Shown: positions 1 through 8,234 of the stretch, one piece after another
How the letters are laid out: each line of letters begins with the position of its first letter
Numbering within the stretch: the first letter of the stretch is position 1
NCBI GenBank assembly: GCA_905193585.1
Contig: CAJJPG010000005.1
Coordinates: 1-36,652, forward strand
Direction of reading: 5' to 3'
Source of the DNA: an uncultured Oscillospiraceae bacterium
Lineage (GTDB): Bacteria > Bacillota > Clostridia > Oscillospirales > Acutalibacteraceae
DNA length: 36,652 nucleotides
Position numbers and translations under genes: made by a program
The notes under the pieces: generated by a model
What the model was told of the DNA's origin: nothing
What the model saw: the letters and a program-made list of their open reading frames with translations, nothing else
Database searches by the model: none

Positions 1-858
1 CGTTTTTTCGGGTATTAAAAACACCTCGCCTGCGTAAATAAGGTTGGGTTTTTTTATATTGTTGGCGGCAACTATTTTTTCCACCGTGCTGCCGGTTTTG
101 CGGGCTATACCCCACAGCGTATCGCCGCGCTTTACGGTGTAATATACGCCGCTTTCGGGTCTTTCGGGAGTTTTACCCGAAAGCATTATTTCCGCGGTGA
201 AATAATTAAGATCCACATAATCGGCTATGCCGTCTATCCGCCCGCGGTCGCTGTACTGAAAGCCTGCCCACGCGCGCCATATGGGGGAATCGGGCGGGTT
301 TTCGCCGCCGTCGTAATCCGCCACCCAAAGCGGATATTTGCCGAAACGCGCGTCCCATAAATTGCGCATGCGGTATGAGTCGGAGTAAACCGCGGGGCGA
401 ACGCCCGTCAGCCGCTCTGTTTCCTTTAAAAAGGCAATGCCTATATTATTTACCGCCTCTCTGCCAAGCCCCGAAAAGCTTTCGTAATCCATAGCGGGGC
501 GCATTTCGTAATTTTTGCCCTTTATAAGCGCGGCAAATTTTGCCGCCTGCGAAACCGCTTCTTCCTCGTTCATTGCCGTGACGTAATAATAAAACCCGAT
601 TTTTATACCCGCCGCTTTTGCCTTGCGGTAGTTGTCTTCAAGTTTTCCGTCGGTATAGCTGTTTCCTGCGCCCGCGCGGATATATACAGCACTTATTCCG
701 CTTTTATTAACTGCGGAAAAATCTATATTGCCCTGATAGATACTTACGTCTATACCGCGAACGGTGCTTTTATCGGCGGGCGGCATGGCAAACGCTGCGC
801 CCGAAAATATTGTAACGGCGATAAGCAGCGTCGCGGTAAATTTTGCAAACTTTTTCAT
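1..858 (-). CDS. GH25 lysozyme-like hydrolase with LysM domain (partial, runs off left edge)
   Basis: A secreted peptidoglycan hydrolase. Reading leftward from ATG at 858, a Lys-led signal peptide (MKKFAKFTATLLIAV, ending near GAAFA) precedes a glycoside hydrolase family 25 domain. GIDVSIYQG carries the first catalytic Asp, and MDYE supplies the DxE acid pair expected of GH25 muramidases. After a short linker a LysM repeat follows (VKRGDTLWGIARKTGST then IVAANNI and NLIYAGEVFLIP), which binds glycan chains. At least 286 codons are present with no stop, so the C-terminus lies beyond base 1. A good ribosome site (GGAGAGG) sits just upstream of the ATG. It is divergent from the next gene across about 170 bases. 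Family assignment is firm from motifs; the exact bond cut is inferred from the family. Confidence 0.92.
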   Translation of the reverse strand, partial: MKKFAKFTATLLIAVTIFSGAAFAMPPADKSTVRGIDVSIYQGNIDFSAVNKSGISAVYIRAGAGNSYTDGKLEDNYRKAKAAGIKIGFYYYVTAMNEEEAVSQAAKFAALIKGKNYEMRPAMDYESFSGLGREAVNNIGIAFLKETERLTGVRPAVYSDSYRMRNLWDARFGKYPLWVADYDGGENPPDSPIWRAWAGFQYSDRGRIDGIADYVDLNYFTAEIMLSGKTPERPESGVYYTVKRGDTLWGIARKTGSTVEKIVAANNIKKPNLIYAGEVFLIPEKT

Positions 859-973
859 TGTAACCTCTCCCGTCAGCACAGTATATTCGCGGCGGCGGGA
901 GTTTGCTATTAAATTATTTTCGACAAAGTCTTATTTATTTTTTGTTTATCTACATTATGTTTACAAATTTGTC

Positions 974-1002
974 TTGAAAAAGCGCATGCAAAATGTTATA
1001 TT
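974..1002 (+). promoter_or_regulatory. Sigma-A promoter for the gene at 1032
   Basis: TTGAAA (974-979), a 17-base spacer, then TATATT (997-1002) with an extended TG two bases before the -10. Predicted transcription start is near 1009, giving a leader of about 22 bases that contains the ribosome site AAGGAG (1018-1023). Confidence 0.7.
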
Positions 1003-1031
1003 TGTAGTATAATATTCAAGGAGACGGAAAA

Positions 1032-1769
1032 ATGTCCGAAAAAGATACAAACGAAATTCTTGAAGAGCAGCGCCGTGCGCGCCAGGAATTTTTAGAGCTT
1101 AAAAAAATGCAGAACGGGGAAATGGCGCCGCCGCCGAAGCCCAGCGAGGTTGCTATTGTTCCCAAAACGCCCAAGGAAAAATGGGATAACTTCTGGTTTC
1201 GGTATAAATGGTATGTTGTGGCGATAACGGCAATAACTGTTGTGCTGGCGGTGCTTATAACCCAGTGCGCCACAAGGACGAAGTATGACCTTGAGGTGGT
1301 TTATTTTACATATACCGCTGCAATTGACGAGCAGACAAACGCCGTGGCGGACTATATAGCGAAATATACCGAGGATATAAACGGCGACGGCGAGGTGCAT
1401 GTGCAGGTTGTTAATTGCAGCTTTAACAATAAATCGGGCGACACGCAGTACCGCTATACTATGATGACCAAATTGCAGGCAATGATAGCGGGCGACCAAA
1501 ATGCAATGCTGTTTATAACCGACGAGGAGTCGTATAAGTATCTTTCGGATTTATCCGACGGCGAGGGGCTTTTCGAGGACGAACCGCTGATGTTTGACGA
1601 CGGTTTTTACAAAGCTACCGAAACCGAAGCCTACGGAAAATTACCCGACGGACTGCGTATTTCCTGCCGCAGGGTGTCTGATACGGTGCTTGAAAGCAAA
1701 AAAGGCGCCGCCGACGCGCATAAGGCGGCTGAAAAAACGCTTGACGGCATAAAAAACGGAGGGAAATAA
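1032..1769 (+). CDS. Single-pass membrane protein of unknown function
   Basis: I do not recognise a family. The 245-aa product begins with a charged, probably helical cytoplasmic segment (residues 1-40, rich in Glu/Arg/Lys) and a Pro-Lys stretch. One hydrophobic segment follows (about residues 60-82, starting WYVVAITAITVVLAVLI). The remainder, about 160 residues, is acidic and predicted to lie outside the membrane. It contains DINGDGEVHV, which resembles a Ca-binding DxDxDG loop. ATG 1032 is preceded by AAGGAG at good spacing and a clear promoter. The next small membrane gene starts one base after its stop, so the two are probably co-transcribed and may act together. No enzymatic motif is visible. 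Confidence 0.8.
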   Translation: MSEKDTNEILEEQRRARQEFLELKKMQNGEMAPPPKPSEVAIVPKTPKEKWDNFWFRYKWYVVAITAITVVLAVLITQCATRTKYDLEVVYFTYTAAIDEQTNAVADYIAKYTEDINGDGEVHVQVVNCSFNNKSGDTQYRYTMMTKLQAMIAGDQNAMLFITDEESYKYLSDLSDGEGLFEDEPLMFDDGFYKATETEAYGKLPDGLRISCRRVSDTVLESKKGAADAHKAAEKTLDGIKNGGK

Positions 1770-2029
1770 ATGAAATTTTTCGACCGCTCAAAATTTTATT
1801 TCGCGTTCTTTCGGTAATTGCGGTTTTGCTTGCCGTTATTCTCGTAATAAAGAGCTTTTCGTTTGATACTCTTAATATAGATTTTGATACGCTGTTTTTC
1901 TTTGGCGGCTGCGTTTTGCTGCTTATGCTTATAATTGCGCTCATAACGCTGCGATGTGTTATCCGTGACGCCGAGGAGGATATGCAGGCGCTGCTGCGGT
2001 ATTCGGAAAATAAAACGCAGTCTTTATGA
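1770..2029 (+). pseudogene. Small two-TM membrane protein gene with a broken reading frame
   Basis: ATG 1770 directly follows the preceding stop and sits at a good distance from GGAGGG, but its frame stops after 15 codons (MKFFDRSK...). From about base 1790 a different frame reads on without a stop to 2029. That frame gives a hydrophobic helix (ILFRVLSVIAVLLAVILVIK), a second helix (GGCVLLLMLIIALITL) and a charged tail. Joining the two frames near the A/T homopolymers at 1790-1800 would give a sensible protein of about 85 aa. The second frame has no ATG and no ribosome site at its only early start, TTG 1826. A one-base deletion, real or an assembly error, is the simplest reading. Function is unknown; it is probably an operon partner of the gene at 1032. 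Confidence 0.55.
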
Positions 2030-2033
2030 TAAA

Positions 2034-2072
2034 AAAACTCCCCTCTGCTTTAAATCTGCAGAGGGGAGTTTT
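2034..2072. terminator. Bidirectional intrinsic terminator
   Basis: A 15-bp perfect stem, AAAACTCCCCTCTGC against GCAGAGGGGAGTTTT, with a 9-base loop. Read leftward it is followed by seven Ts, so it is best suited to end the DUF1893 transcript. Read rightward it has only TTTT then GC, a weaker end for the operon at 1032-2029. Confidence 0.88.
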
Positions 2073-2129
2073 GCAATCGGATATTAATATTAAGTTCAGC
2101 TGCCGTGCGGCAGCGCTTTGGCTGGCAAT

Positions 2130-2549
2130 TTATAGCTGTGCCCGCATTTTATTTATCTTTTCAAAAATTATTTTACAGCCGGTTTCTATGTCGTCCGCAT
2201 CGGCAACCGCCGATTCCATAGGGCAGGCGCCCGTTTTATCGCGGTTCATAATCCGCTCGGCGCGGGTCATAAACGAAACCTGCACGCCGTGGCTTTTCAG
2301 CAGTCTTTCGGCGTTTTCGGAGATTGTAAGCGCGAAAACCTCGGTAATACCCGCCTTTATCATAAGCATTGCGGCGGCTTTGCCCACCACTCTGTCGGCG
2401 GCGGAAAAGCCCGAAATATCGGTGCCGCCCCATATAAATTCCGCAAGCGGGGCTACGCCGCGTTTATCGCTTGTTATAACCTTGCCGTTTTTGCAAAGGG
2501 CAATTGAGTGCGTGCCGAGCGCCTCTTTTGCTTTTTCAATATCGGTCAT
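2130..2549 (-). CDS. DUF1893 domain-containing protein
   Basis: A 139-aa soluble protein matching my memory of DUF1893. It has an N-terminal helix, then SIALCKNGKVITSDKRGVAPL, the strong IWGGTDISGFSAADRVVGKA block with Asp/Arg, and AAAMLMIKAGITEV. It ends with a cysteine-bearing segment (TGACPMESAV). The family looks related to nucleotide or deaminase-type folds, but no activity is established from sequence. Its ATG (2549) lies just beyond the stop of the upstream ECF-like fragment, so the pair was a unit. The transcript probably ends at the hairpin 2034-2072. No clear promoter of its own is seen, which with the truncated upstream neighbour makes its expression doubtful. Confidence 0.75.
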   Translation of the reverse strand: MTDIEKAKEALGTHSIALCKNGKVITSDKRGVAPLAEFIWGGTDISGFSAADRVVGKAAAMLMIKAGITEVFALTISENAERLLKSHGVQVSFMTRAERIMNRDKTGACPMESAVADADDIETGCKIIFEKINKMRAQL

Positions 2550-2550
2550 T

Positions 2551-2790
2551 TTAATCTTCCTTTTTAAGTGTGCGGCTCAAAACGGCTGTTACGGCAGGAA
2601 TAATGGGCGCCTGAATTAAAAGCCCGGGAAGACCCGTTTTAATCTGCCCCCAAATCATAGCGGCGGTAAAGGGCGTAAAGCGTGCAAAAACGGTTACTGA
2701 AAGCAGAAAAAAGCCCCTGCCGCAAAGCTCCGCCAGCAATACTGCGGGAAAAGCAAAAAGCACATTTCCGGCAATCTTTTTTGAAAACAA
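2551..2790 (-). pseudogene. C-terminal fragment resembling an ECF transporter S component
   Basis: Only 79 codons are open, starting at TTG 2790 just after an in-frame TGA (2800-2802). The segment has two hydrophobic stretches and a TGLPGLLIQAPIIPAVTAVL ending followed by a basic Lys tail. This resembles the last helices of vitamin-uptake ECF S components, which are usually 160-200 aa. About half of such a protein is therefore missing. Its expected 5' half is replaced by the promoter region of the rightward lipoprotein gene. No ribosome site precedes the TTG. It may be a remnant, or a small unrelated membrane protein; I favour the remnant. Confidence 0.4.
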
Positions 2791-2832
2791 ACCAAATATT
2801 CACAAAAATGTCTTTATTTTTGAAATTCGCTG

Positions 2833-2841
2833 TGATATAAT
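2833..2841 (+). promoter_or_regulatory. Extended -10 promoter of the lipoprotein/two-component operon
   Basis: TGATATAAT: a perfect TATAAT (2836-2841) with the extended TG. The -35 region at 17 bases upstream (TTTATT) is poor, as is common with extended -10 promoters. Predicted start is near 2848, about 31 bases before the likely start codon. Confidence 0.5.
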
Positions 2842-2878
2842 CTATGATGTATATTTGTGTGCAAAGGCGGTGGAAAAT

Positions 2879-4192
2879 TTGAAGCTTAAAAATGCGGCGG
2901 CGGTTATTTTATCGCTCTTTTTATGCGTTTCGCTTTGCGGCTGTAAAATGTTTACCGCCGATACTGCCGAGCTTTTAAGCCCGCCCGAGCTTACGGGAGA
3001 TATTGCCCCGATAGCAAGCGCCATTTCCGCCTCGGCGGGCGGGGAGTACACTCTTAAATACCCGTCTGTCGGGAATTACCGCTCGGCTGTTGTGCAGAAC
3101 GATATTGACGGCGACGGAATTATGGAAGCCTTTGCCTTTTACAGTATGACCGAGGAAGAATCTACCGTTATGTATGTAAATGTTATTTGCAGCGAAAACG
3201 GCAAGTGGAAATCGGTTGCAAAGCAGAAAATAGTAGCCGGCGGCGTTGACCGTGTGGATTTTTGCGATTTGGACGGCGACGGTATTTCGGAAATACTTAT
3301 AGGCTGGGAAATTTACGGTACCAGCGAAATGCAAATGGCGGTATACAGCTTTAAAAATGACGAGCTTAACCGCAGAATGCTGCAGCAGTACACACATTTT
3401 CTGTGCGGGGATATTGATGAGGACGGCAACAACGAGGTAACGGTTATAATGATAAACAGCGGCGGCACGCCAAATACCGCTACGGTTTACCGCCTTAATG
3501 AAAACGGCGTTACGGCGCTTTACTCCGCCGAGCTTGACAGGGGAGTTAAAACCGTAAACGAGCCGGTATATGCCCATTTATCCTCGGGCAAGCCCGCAAT
3601 TTACATTGACGAAATAAAGGGCGTGGGCGCGGTGACCGAAGTGCTTTTCATAGAGAAAAATAAACTTGTAAACCCGCTTTTTAATGCAGAAACAGGCGAG
3701 ACCACGGCAACGCTGCGCTCGGCTAATTTCGGTGTGCAGGATATAAATAATGACGGAATTATTGAAATTCCCGTTCGGCGCGAGGTGCCCGCCGTAAATA
3801 AAACGGACGTGACCGAAAAAAATTACCTTACCGATTGGTGCTCATATAACGGCGAAACGCTTACCCCGCAGATAAGCGCGCTTATGAACACGAACGACGG
3901 ATATTACTATATCGTGCCCTCAAAGCTGATAGGGCAGATAGCGGTTTATAAAAACACCGACCGCCATTTAAGAGAAATATACCGCTATACGGGCAACACC
4001 GTGGGCGAGCTGCTTTTTACAATTAAGACGGTTAAAAAAGCCGATTGGGATAATGAAAGGTATGCGGGGCGCGGATTTTCCGAAATCACGCACGACGGTA
4101 TTTCCTCGTATATTTGCAGCATTTCCGAAACGGGCGCGGCGGATGGTATGACCGTTACGGAAATAAGGCAGAATTTCAGACTTATTGATTAA
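2879..4192 (+). CDS. Lipoprotein with FG-GAP/VCBS-like acidic repeats
   Basis: A secreted lipoprotein of about 437 aa. I place the start at TTG 2879 because AAGGCGG lies about 8 bases upstream; earlier in-frame starts (TTG 2855, GTG 2870) lack usable sites. From there a short Lys-rich head and hydrophobic core lead to the lipobox LCGC, with lipidated Cys at about residue 22. The mature part has repeated Asp-rich loops (DIDGDGIMEAF, DLDGDGISEIL, DIDEDGNNEVTV, DINNDGIIEIPV). These are typical of calcium-binding FG-GAP/VCBS blades and may form a propeller. It begins an operon with a response regulator (14-base gap) and a histidine kinase. This suggests a link to envelope sensing, but its ligand cannot be read from sequence. 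Confidence 0.8.
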   Translation: MKLKNAAAVILSLFLCVSLCGCKMFTADTAELLSPPELTGDIAPIASAISASAGGEYTLKYPSVGNYRSAVVQNDIDGDGIMEAFAFYSMTEEESTVMYVNVICSENGKWKSVAKQKIVAGGVDRVDFCDLDGDGISEILIGWEIYGTSEMQMAVYSFKNDELNRRMLQQYTHFLCGDIDEDGNNEVTVIMINSGGTPNTATVYRLNENGVTALYSAELDRGVKTVNEPVYAHLSSGKPAIYIDEIKGVGAVTEVLFIEKNKLVNPLFNAETGETTATLRSANFGVQDINNDGIIEIPVRREVPAVNKTDVTEKNYLTDWCSYNGETLTPQISALMNTNDGYYYIVPSKLIGQIAVYKNTDRHLREIYRYTGNTVGELLFTIKTVKKADWDNERYAGRGFSEITHDGISSYICSISETGAADGMTVTEIRQNFRLID

Positions 4193-4206
4193 AGGACGGA
4201 GAGAAA

Positions 4207-4908
4207 ATGAAACGTATAATGATCGTTGAGGACGAGGCGGCAATACGCGAATTTGAGGCGATAAACCTGAAAAGGGTAGGCTATACGGTAGTTGAGGCAG
4301 GCTCGGGCGAGGAAGCCCTTGAAATATATGACAGTGACGCCGAGGGATTTGACATTGCCCTGCTTGATATTTCAATGCCGGGAATGGACGGCTTTGCCCT
4401 TTGCAAGGAGCTGCGCAAGCGCAGCGAAACGCTGGGTATAATAATGCTGACGGCGCGCACGCAGGAAATGGATAAAATAAGCGGGCTAATGCTTGGTGCG
4501 GACGATTACATAACAAAGCCTTTCAGCCCCACAGAGCTTCTGGCACGCGTTGACTCGCTTTACAGGCGGGTTGAAATGCACACCCCGAAAGCGCCCGCCC
4601 CGGCGGAAGATATAACGCTCGGGGAATTTGTTTTGAACCTGCGCCGCAGAACGCTACTCAAAAACGGCAAGAACATAGAGCTTACGCAGGTTGAATTTCA
4701 AATGATTGAATACTTCTTCAATAACCCCGATACCGCGCTTGACCGCACAGATATTCTTGAAAAGGTGTGGGGCTCAAATTACTTCGGCGAGGAAAAAATA
4801 GTTGACGTTAATATAAGAAGATTGCGTATGAAGGTAGAGGACGACCCCTCACAGCCGCGGCATTTGGTAACGGTGTGGGGTATGGGCTACAAGTGGAACA
4901 CAAAGTAA
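4207..4908 (+). CDS. OmpR/PhoB-family response regulator
   Basis: DNA-binding response regulator, 233 aa. The receiver domain (about 1-120) has the acidic pair near VEDE, phospho-acceptor Asp54 in LLDISMPGMDG, conserved Thr in MLTAR and Lys in ITKPFSP. A winged-helix domain (about 130-233) contains LTQVEFQMIEYF, DRTDILEKVWG and VDVNIRRLRMKVEDD, ending VWGMGYKW. Length and motifs are standard. ATG follows GGAG at good spacing. The cognate histidine kinase starts 41 bases downstream. It is co-transcribed with a lipoprotein, so it probably controls envelope-related genes and may autoregulate the promoter near 2836. Those targets are inference. Confidence 0.96.
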   Translation: MKRIMIVEDEAAIREFEAINLKRVGYTVVEAGSGEEALEIYDSDAEGFDIALLDISMPGMDGFALCKELRKRSETLGIIMLTARTQEMDKISGLMLGADDYITKPFSPTELLARVDSLYRRVEMHTPKAPAPAEDITLGEFVLNLRRRTLLKNGKNIELTQVEFQMIEYFFNNPDTALDRTDILEKVWGSNYFGEEKIVDVNIRRLRMKVEDDPSQPRHLVTVWGMGYKWNTK

Positions 4909-4949
4909 AAAAAGCCTTAAAATAAACCGAGAGAAAGGAGATAAACCTC

Positions 4950-6401
4950 GTGCAGCTTGATATAAAATTTAAAAGCATTGCCGTAAGGTGGTTTTTTAAT
5001 ATTTTCCTTATAGTGGCAGTTATTGTATGCACGGCGGTAATCTCGTTTTCTGTTATTTACAGCAGTATTTACACCGAGCGTATTAAATCCCTTGCAAACG
5101 ATTTGACTTATGAATTTAATTCGCTTTCAAATTCCTCAAAGTCGGCATTTAAAGAAAACGCCGTGGAGCTTGCGGGCAGTTTTGCCTACAAAAACAAGCT
5201 CGAAGTGCAGGTTATAGACCGCAACGATAATATTGTGGTTTCCACCACGGGGTTTCAGCCGACCGAGCAGCGTATGCCCGATTATGAAAAGGCAATTAAA
5301 ACCGGCGAAACGGAAACGGCAAAAATAAAATCCGCCTCGGGCGAAAAGGTGCTTGCCTCCACCACCGTGATTTATGACGCAACAGGCAGAAGACTCGGCG
5401 CCTACCGCTGGATAACCTCGCTCGAAAACGCCGATAAAATGATTTCGTGGGTCATTTTGATACTTGTGGCTGTGGCGCTTTTAGTGCTTGCCTTCTGTGC
5501 TTTTTCGGGGCTGTTTTTCATAAACTCCATTGTAAGACCCATAAGGGACGTAAGCATTATTGCGCGTAAAATTGCAATGGGCGACTTTAACTCCCGAATC
5601 GAAATAAAGAAGAACGACGAAATAGGCGAGCTGTGCGACACCATAAACTATATGGCATCGGAGCTTGATCAGGCGGAAAACCTTAAAAACGACTTTATTT
5701 CGTCTGTCTCGCACGAGCTTAGAACCCCGCTTACGGCAATAAGGGGCTGGGGCGAAACGGCTAAAATGTCCCTCGGAACAGACGAGGCACTTGTAAAGCG
5801 CGGGCTTGACGTTGTGTTGTCCGAGGCGGACAGACTGTCGGGCCTTGTTGAAGAACTGCTCGACTTTTCACGAATGGAAACAGGCAGGCTTTCGGTGGTT
5901 TCGCAGCAGCTTGACGTTTCACAGATACTTTCGGAATCGGTTGATATGTATATAGAGCTTGCGCGCCAGCAGGGAATAGAGCTTATTTTCACCCGCCCGG
6001 CGGACGATACTTATGTATCGGGCGACCCGAACAGGCTAAAGCAGGTGTTTATAAATATAATTGATAACGCGGTCAAATACACCGAAAAGGGCGGGCAGGT
6101 ACTGGTTGACCAAACGGTTGAGGATGGCTGCGCGCGAATAACCGTTAAGGATACGGGCGTGGGTATACCCGCGCAGGATATTGACAGGGTAAAGGAAAAA
6201 TTCTACAAAGCCAATAAAACCGTTCGCGGCTCAGGCATAGGGCTTGCGGTGGCGGATGAAATAATAAAACAGCATAAGGGTCTTTTGTTCCTTGAAAGCA
6301 CCGAGGGCGTGGGAACTACGGTTACAATAGTTCTGCCGCTTTACGAGCAGGAAACGGAAACAGAAGAAAACGCAGAGGAAAAGGGAGAAACGAATGGCTA
6401 A
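4950..6401 (+). CDS. HAMP-domain sensor histidine kinase
   Basis: Membrane sensor kinase, 483 aa, partner of the preceding regulator. TM1 is about residues 12-35, an extracytoplasmic sensor loop of about 130 residues follows, and TM2 is near 168-192. HAMP comes next, then HisKA with the phospho-accepting His255 in SVSHELRTPLTAIRG. The HATPase domain has an N box (NIIDNAVKYTEKGG), G1 (DTGVGIP) and G2 (SGIGLAVADEIIKQHKG). The layout matches PhoR/WalK-like kinases without a PAS domain. GTG 4950 is chosen because AAAGGAG lies about 8 bases upstream. The tail is Glu-rich. Its stop overlaps the next gene's start by 8 bases, which is translational coupling in an operon. Confidence 0.95.
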   Translation: MQLDIKFKSIAVRWFFNIFLIVAVIVCTAVISFSVIYSSIYTERIKSLANDLTYEFNSLSNSSKSAFKENAVELAGSFAYKNKLEVQVIDRNDNIVVSTTGFQPTEQRMPDYEKAIKTGETETAKIKSASGEKVLASTTVIYDATGRRLGAYRWITSLENADKMISWVILILVAVALLVLAFCAFSGLFFINSIVRPIRDVSIIARKIAMGDFNSRIEIKKNDEIGELCDTINYMASELDQAENLKNDFISSVSHELRTPLTAIRGWGETAKMSLGTDEALVKRGLDVVLSEADRLSGLVEELLDFSRMETGRLSVVSQQLDVSQILSESVDMYIELARQQGIELIFTRPADDTYVSGDPNRLKQVFINIIDNAVKYTEKGGQVLVDQTVEDGCARITVKDTGVGIPAQDIDRVKEKFYKANKTVRGSGIGLAVADEIIKQHKGLLFLESTEGVGTTVTIVLPLYEQETETEENAEEKGETNG

Positions 6402-7380
6402 ATACACTGCAATAGGCGGTCAGGCGCTTATAGAGGGCATTATGATGAAAAGCCCCGAAAAAACCGCGCTTGCCGTAAGGTGCCCCGATAACGGCATTGA
6501 TATAACCTATATGAACGGCAAAAGCATTAGAGAGCGCGTGCCGATTTTAAGGTTGCCTATATTAAGGGGCGTTGCCGGGTTTGTGGAATCAATGATTCAG
6601 GGCTACAAGGCGATGATGATATCCGCCGATAAATCGGGTATGACCGACCTTGAAGACGAAAAAGAAAAGGATAAAGAGAAAAAAAGCAGCAACGCGCTTA
6701 TGAGTGTCATAATGGTCATAGCCTCGGTGCTCGGCGTGGCGCTGGCGGTGATACTGTTTATGCTGCTGCCGCGGCTTGCGGTATCGGGCCTCAAGGCGCT
6801 TTTTAAAACCGATTTCAGCCCCGTGGCGCGTTCAAGCATTGAGCAGCTTATAAAGCTCACAATATTTGTTATATACGTTTGGGCGGTATCCTTTATGAAG
6901 GATATTAAGCGGGTATTTATGTACCACGGCGCAGAGCACAAGACCATTTTCTGCTATGAAAAGGGCTTGCCGCTGACGGTTGAAAACGTGCGTATTCAGC
7001 GCCGCTTTCACCCAAGGTGCGGCACCTCGTTTATGATACTTATGATTTTAATAAGTATTATATTTTCAACCGTAGTTCAGCTTATTTTCCCCGGCGTTTA
7101 CAACCTTGCGTGGGTTTGGGTGGCAGTTAAAATTTTGCTTATACCCATAGTTTGCGGCGCGGGCTTTGAGGTTTTAAAGGTTTGCGGAAAGTATGATAAT
7201 CTATTCACCCGCATAATTTCCGCCCCCGGGCTGTGGCTGCAAAGAATAACCACAAAGGAGCCGGACGACGGTATGATAGAGGTGGCTATAGCGGCGCTAA
7301 AAGCCTGCGAACCCGCCGTGCCCGACGTGGAAAGACCGAAAGAGGAAGAAAATAACGAAACGGACGAAAATGCGGAATGA
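6394..7380 (+). CDS. yqhQ: DUF1385 family membrane protein (YqhQ-like)
   Basis: A 328-aa integral membrane protein with family hallmarks. The N-terminus reads GGQALIEGIMMKSPEK. The central signature is YHGAEHKTIFCYEKG, then LTVENVRIQRRFHPRCGTSFM with conserved His/Cys. At least four hydrophobic segments are visible (about 104-130, 145-170, 215-235 and 245-262). The family's biochemical role is not established. In many Firmicutes it sits upstream of prmC, as here with a 4-base ATGA overlap. An acidic tail follows the last membrane segment. The start is supported by GGGAG about 7 bases upstream. Confidence 0.93.
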   Translation: MAKYTAIGGQALIEGIMMKSPEKTALAVRCPDNGIDITYMNGKSIRERVPILRLPILRGVAGFVESMIQGYKAMMISADKSGMTDLEDEKEKDKEKKSSNALMSVIMVIASVLGVALAVILFMLLPRLAVSGLKALFKTDFSPVARSSIEQLIKLTIFVIYVWAVSFMKDIKRVFMYHGAEHKTIFCYEKGLPLTVENVRIQRRFHPRCGTSFMILMILISIIFSTVVQLIFPGVYNLAWVWVAVKILLIPIVCGAGFEVLKVCGKYDNLFTRIISAPGLWLQRITTKEPDDGMIEVAIAALKACEPAVPDVERPKEEENNETDENAE

Positions 7381-8219
7381 ACATTTTTGAGGCGTACAAC
7401 AAAACCAAAAAAGAGCTTGAAGCGGCGGGAATTGAGGATTACGTTTTTGAGGCTAAGCAGATAATAAAGCATATTACGGGATTTTCAAATTCCGAAATTC
7501 TTATGAACTACACAAATCAGCTTACCGAATATCAAAGCAATAACCTTACCGCAATAATAAAGCAGAGGGCTATAAGGTATCCGTTACAGTACATATTCGG
7601 TGAATGGGCGTTTTACGGCAGGGAGTTTTATGTGGGTCCCGGCGTGCTTGTGCCGCGGGCAGATACCGAAACGCTTGTTGACGTTTGCTTAAAGTATTTA
7701 GAAAATACCAAAAACCCCGCAGTGCTTGATTTATGCGCGGGCAGCGGGTGCATAGGCATAACGCTGGCACTTGAAAAGGCGGGCGCGGCGGTCACACTGG
7801 TGGAAAAATTCCCCGAGGCTGCGCGCTATGCCGAAAGGAATATAAAAAGGCTCGGTGTTGATAACGCAGCGCTTGTTTGCGGGGACGTTTTAAACGGCGC
7901 GGCAAATGATAAAAATTACGACCTTATAGTGAGTAATCCGCCGTATATTCCGAAAAATGAAATGGAAACGGTATCGCCCGAGGTACATTACGAGCCTGAA
8001 ACGGCGCTTTTGGGCGGCGAGGACGGTCTGGATTTTTACAGAGCTATTATAGCGGAATACAAAAAAGCCTTAAAGGTCGGCGGTATGCTTGCGTTTGAAG
8101 TGGGCGCGGGCGAGGCGGCAGCGGCCGAAAAGCTACTCGAAAACGCGGGCTTTAAGGAAATAAACAATGCAAAGGACCTCGGCGGCATTAGCCGCGCGGT
8201 TTACGGTTTAAAAGGATAA
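7377..8219 (+). CDS. prmC: Release factor glutamine methyltransferase PrmC
   Basis: SAM-dependent N5-glutamine methyltransferase that modifies the GGQ glutamine of release factors 1 and 2. The 280-aa product has an N-terminal helical domain that docks the release factor, with YPLQYIFGEWAFYGREF and VLVPRADTETLV. The Rossmann fold includes VLDLCAGSGCIGI (motif I). Catalytic NPPY is at residues 187-190 in SNPPYIPKNEM, followed by YEPETALLGGEDGLDFYR. All diagnostic residues are present and length is normal. Often prfA follows; here recA follows after 15 bases, so the usual partner is not adjacent. Confidence 0.95.
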   Translation: MNIFEAYNKTKKELEAAGIEDYVFEAKQIIKHITGFSNSEILMNYTNQLTEYQSNNLTAIIKQRAIRYPLQYIFGEWAFYGREFYVGPGVLVPRADTETLVDVCLKYLENTKNPAVLDLCAGSGCIGITLALEKAGAAVTLVEKFPEAARYAERNIKRLGVDNAALVCGDVLNGAANDKNYDLIVSNPPYIPKNEMETVSPEVHYEPETALLGGEDGLDFYRAIIAEYKKALKVGGMLAFEVGAGEAAAAEKLLENAGFKEINNAKDLGGISRAVYGLKG

Positions 8220-8234
8220 ACGGAGGGAAATTAA

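Noticed and set aside
1008..1013. Perfect TATAAT as -10 of the gene at 1032
   Set aside because: Transcription would start on or after the ribosome site and no -35 fits; TTGAAA-17-TATATT just upstream is better.
2099..2114. GCTGCC-GTGC-GGCAGC stem as a terminator of DUF1893
   Set aside because: No T-run follows in either direction; the 15-bp stem at 2034-2072 is the better terminator.
2026..2619. 197-codon rightward frame
   Set aside because: It is antisense to DUF1893 and runs across a terminator, with no ribosome site; a shadow.
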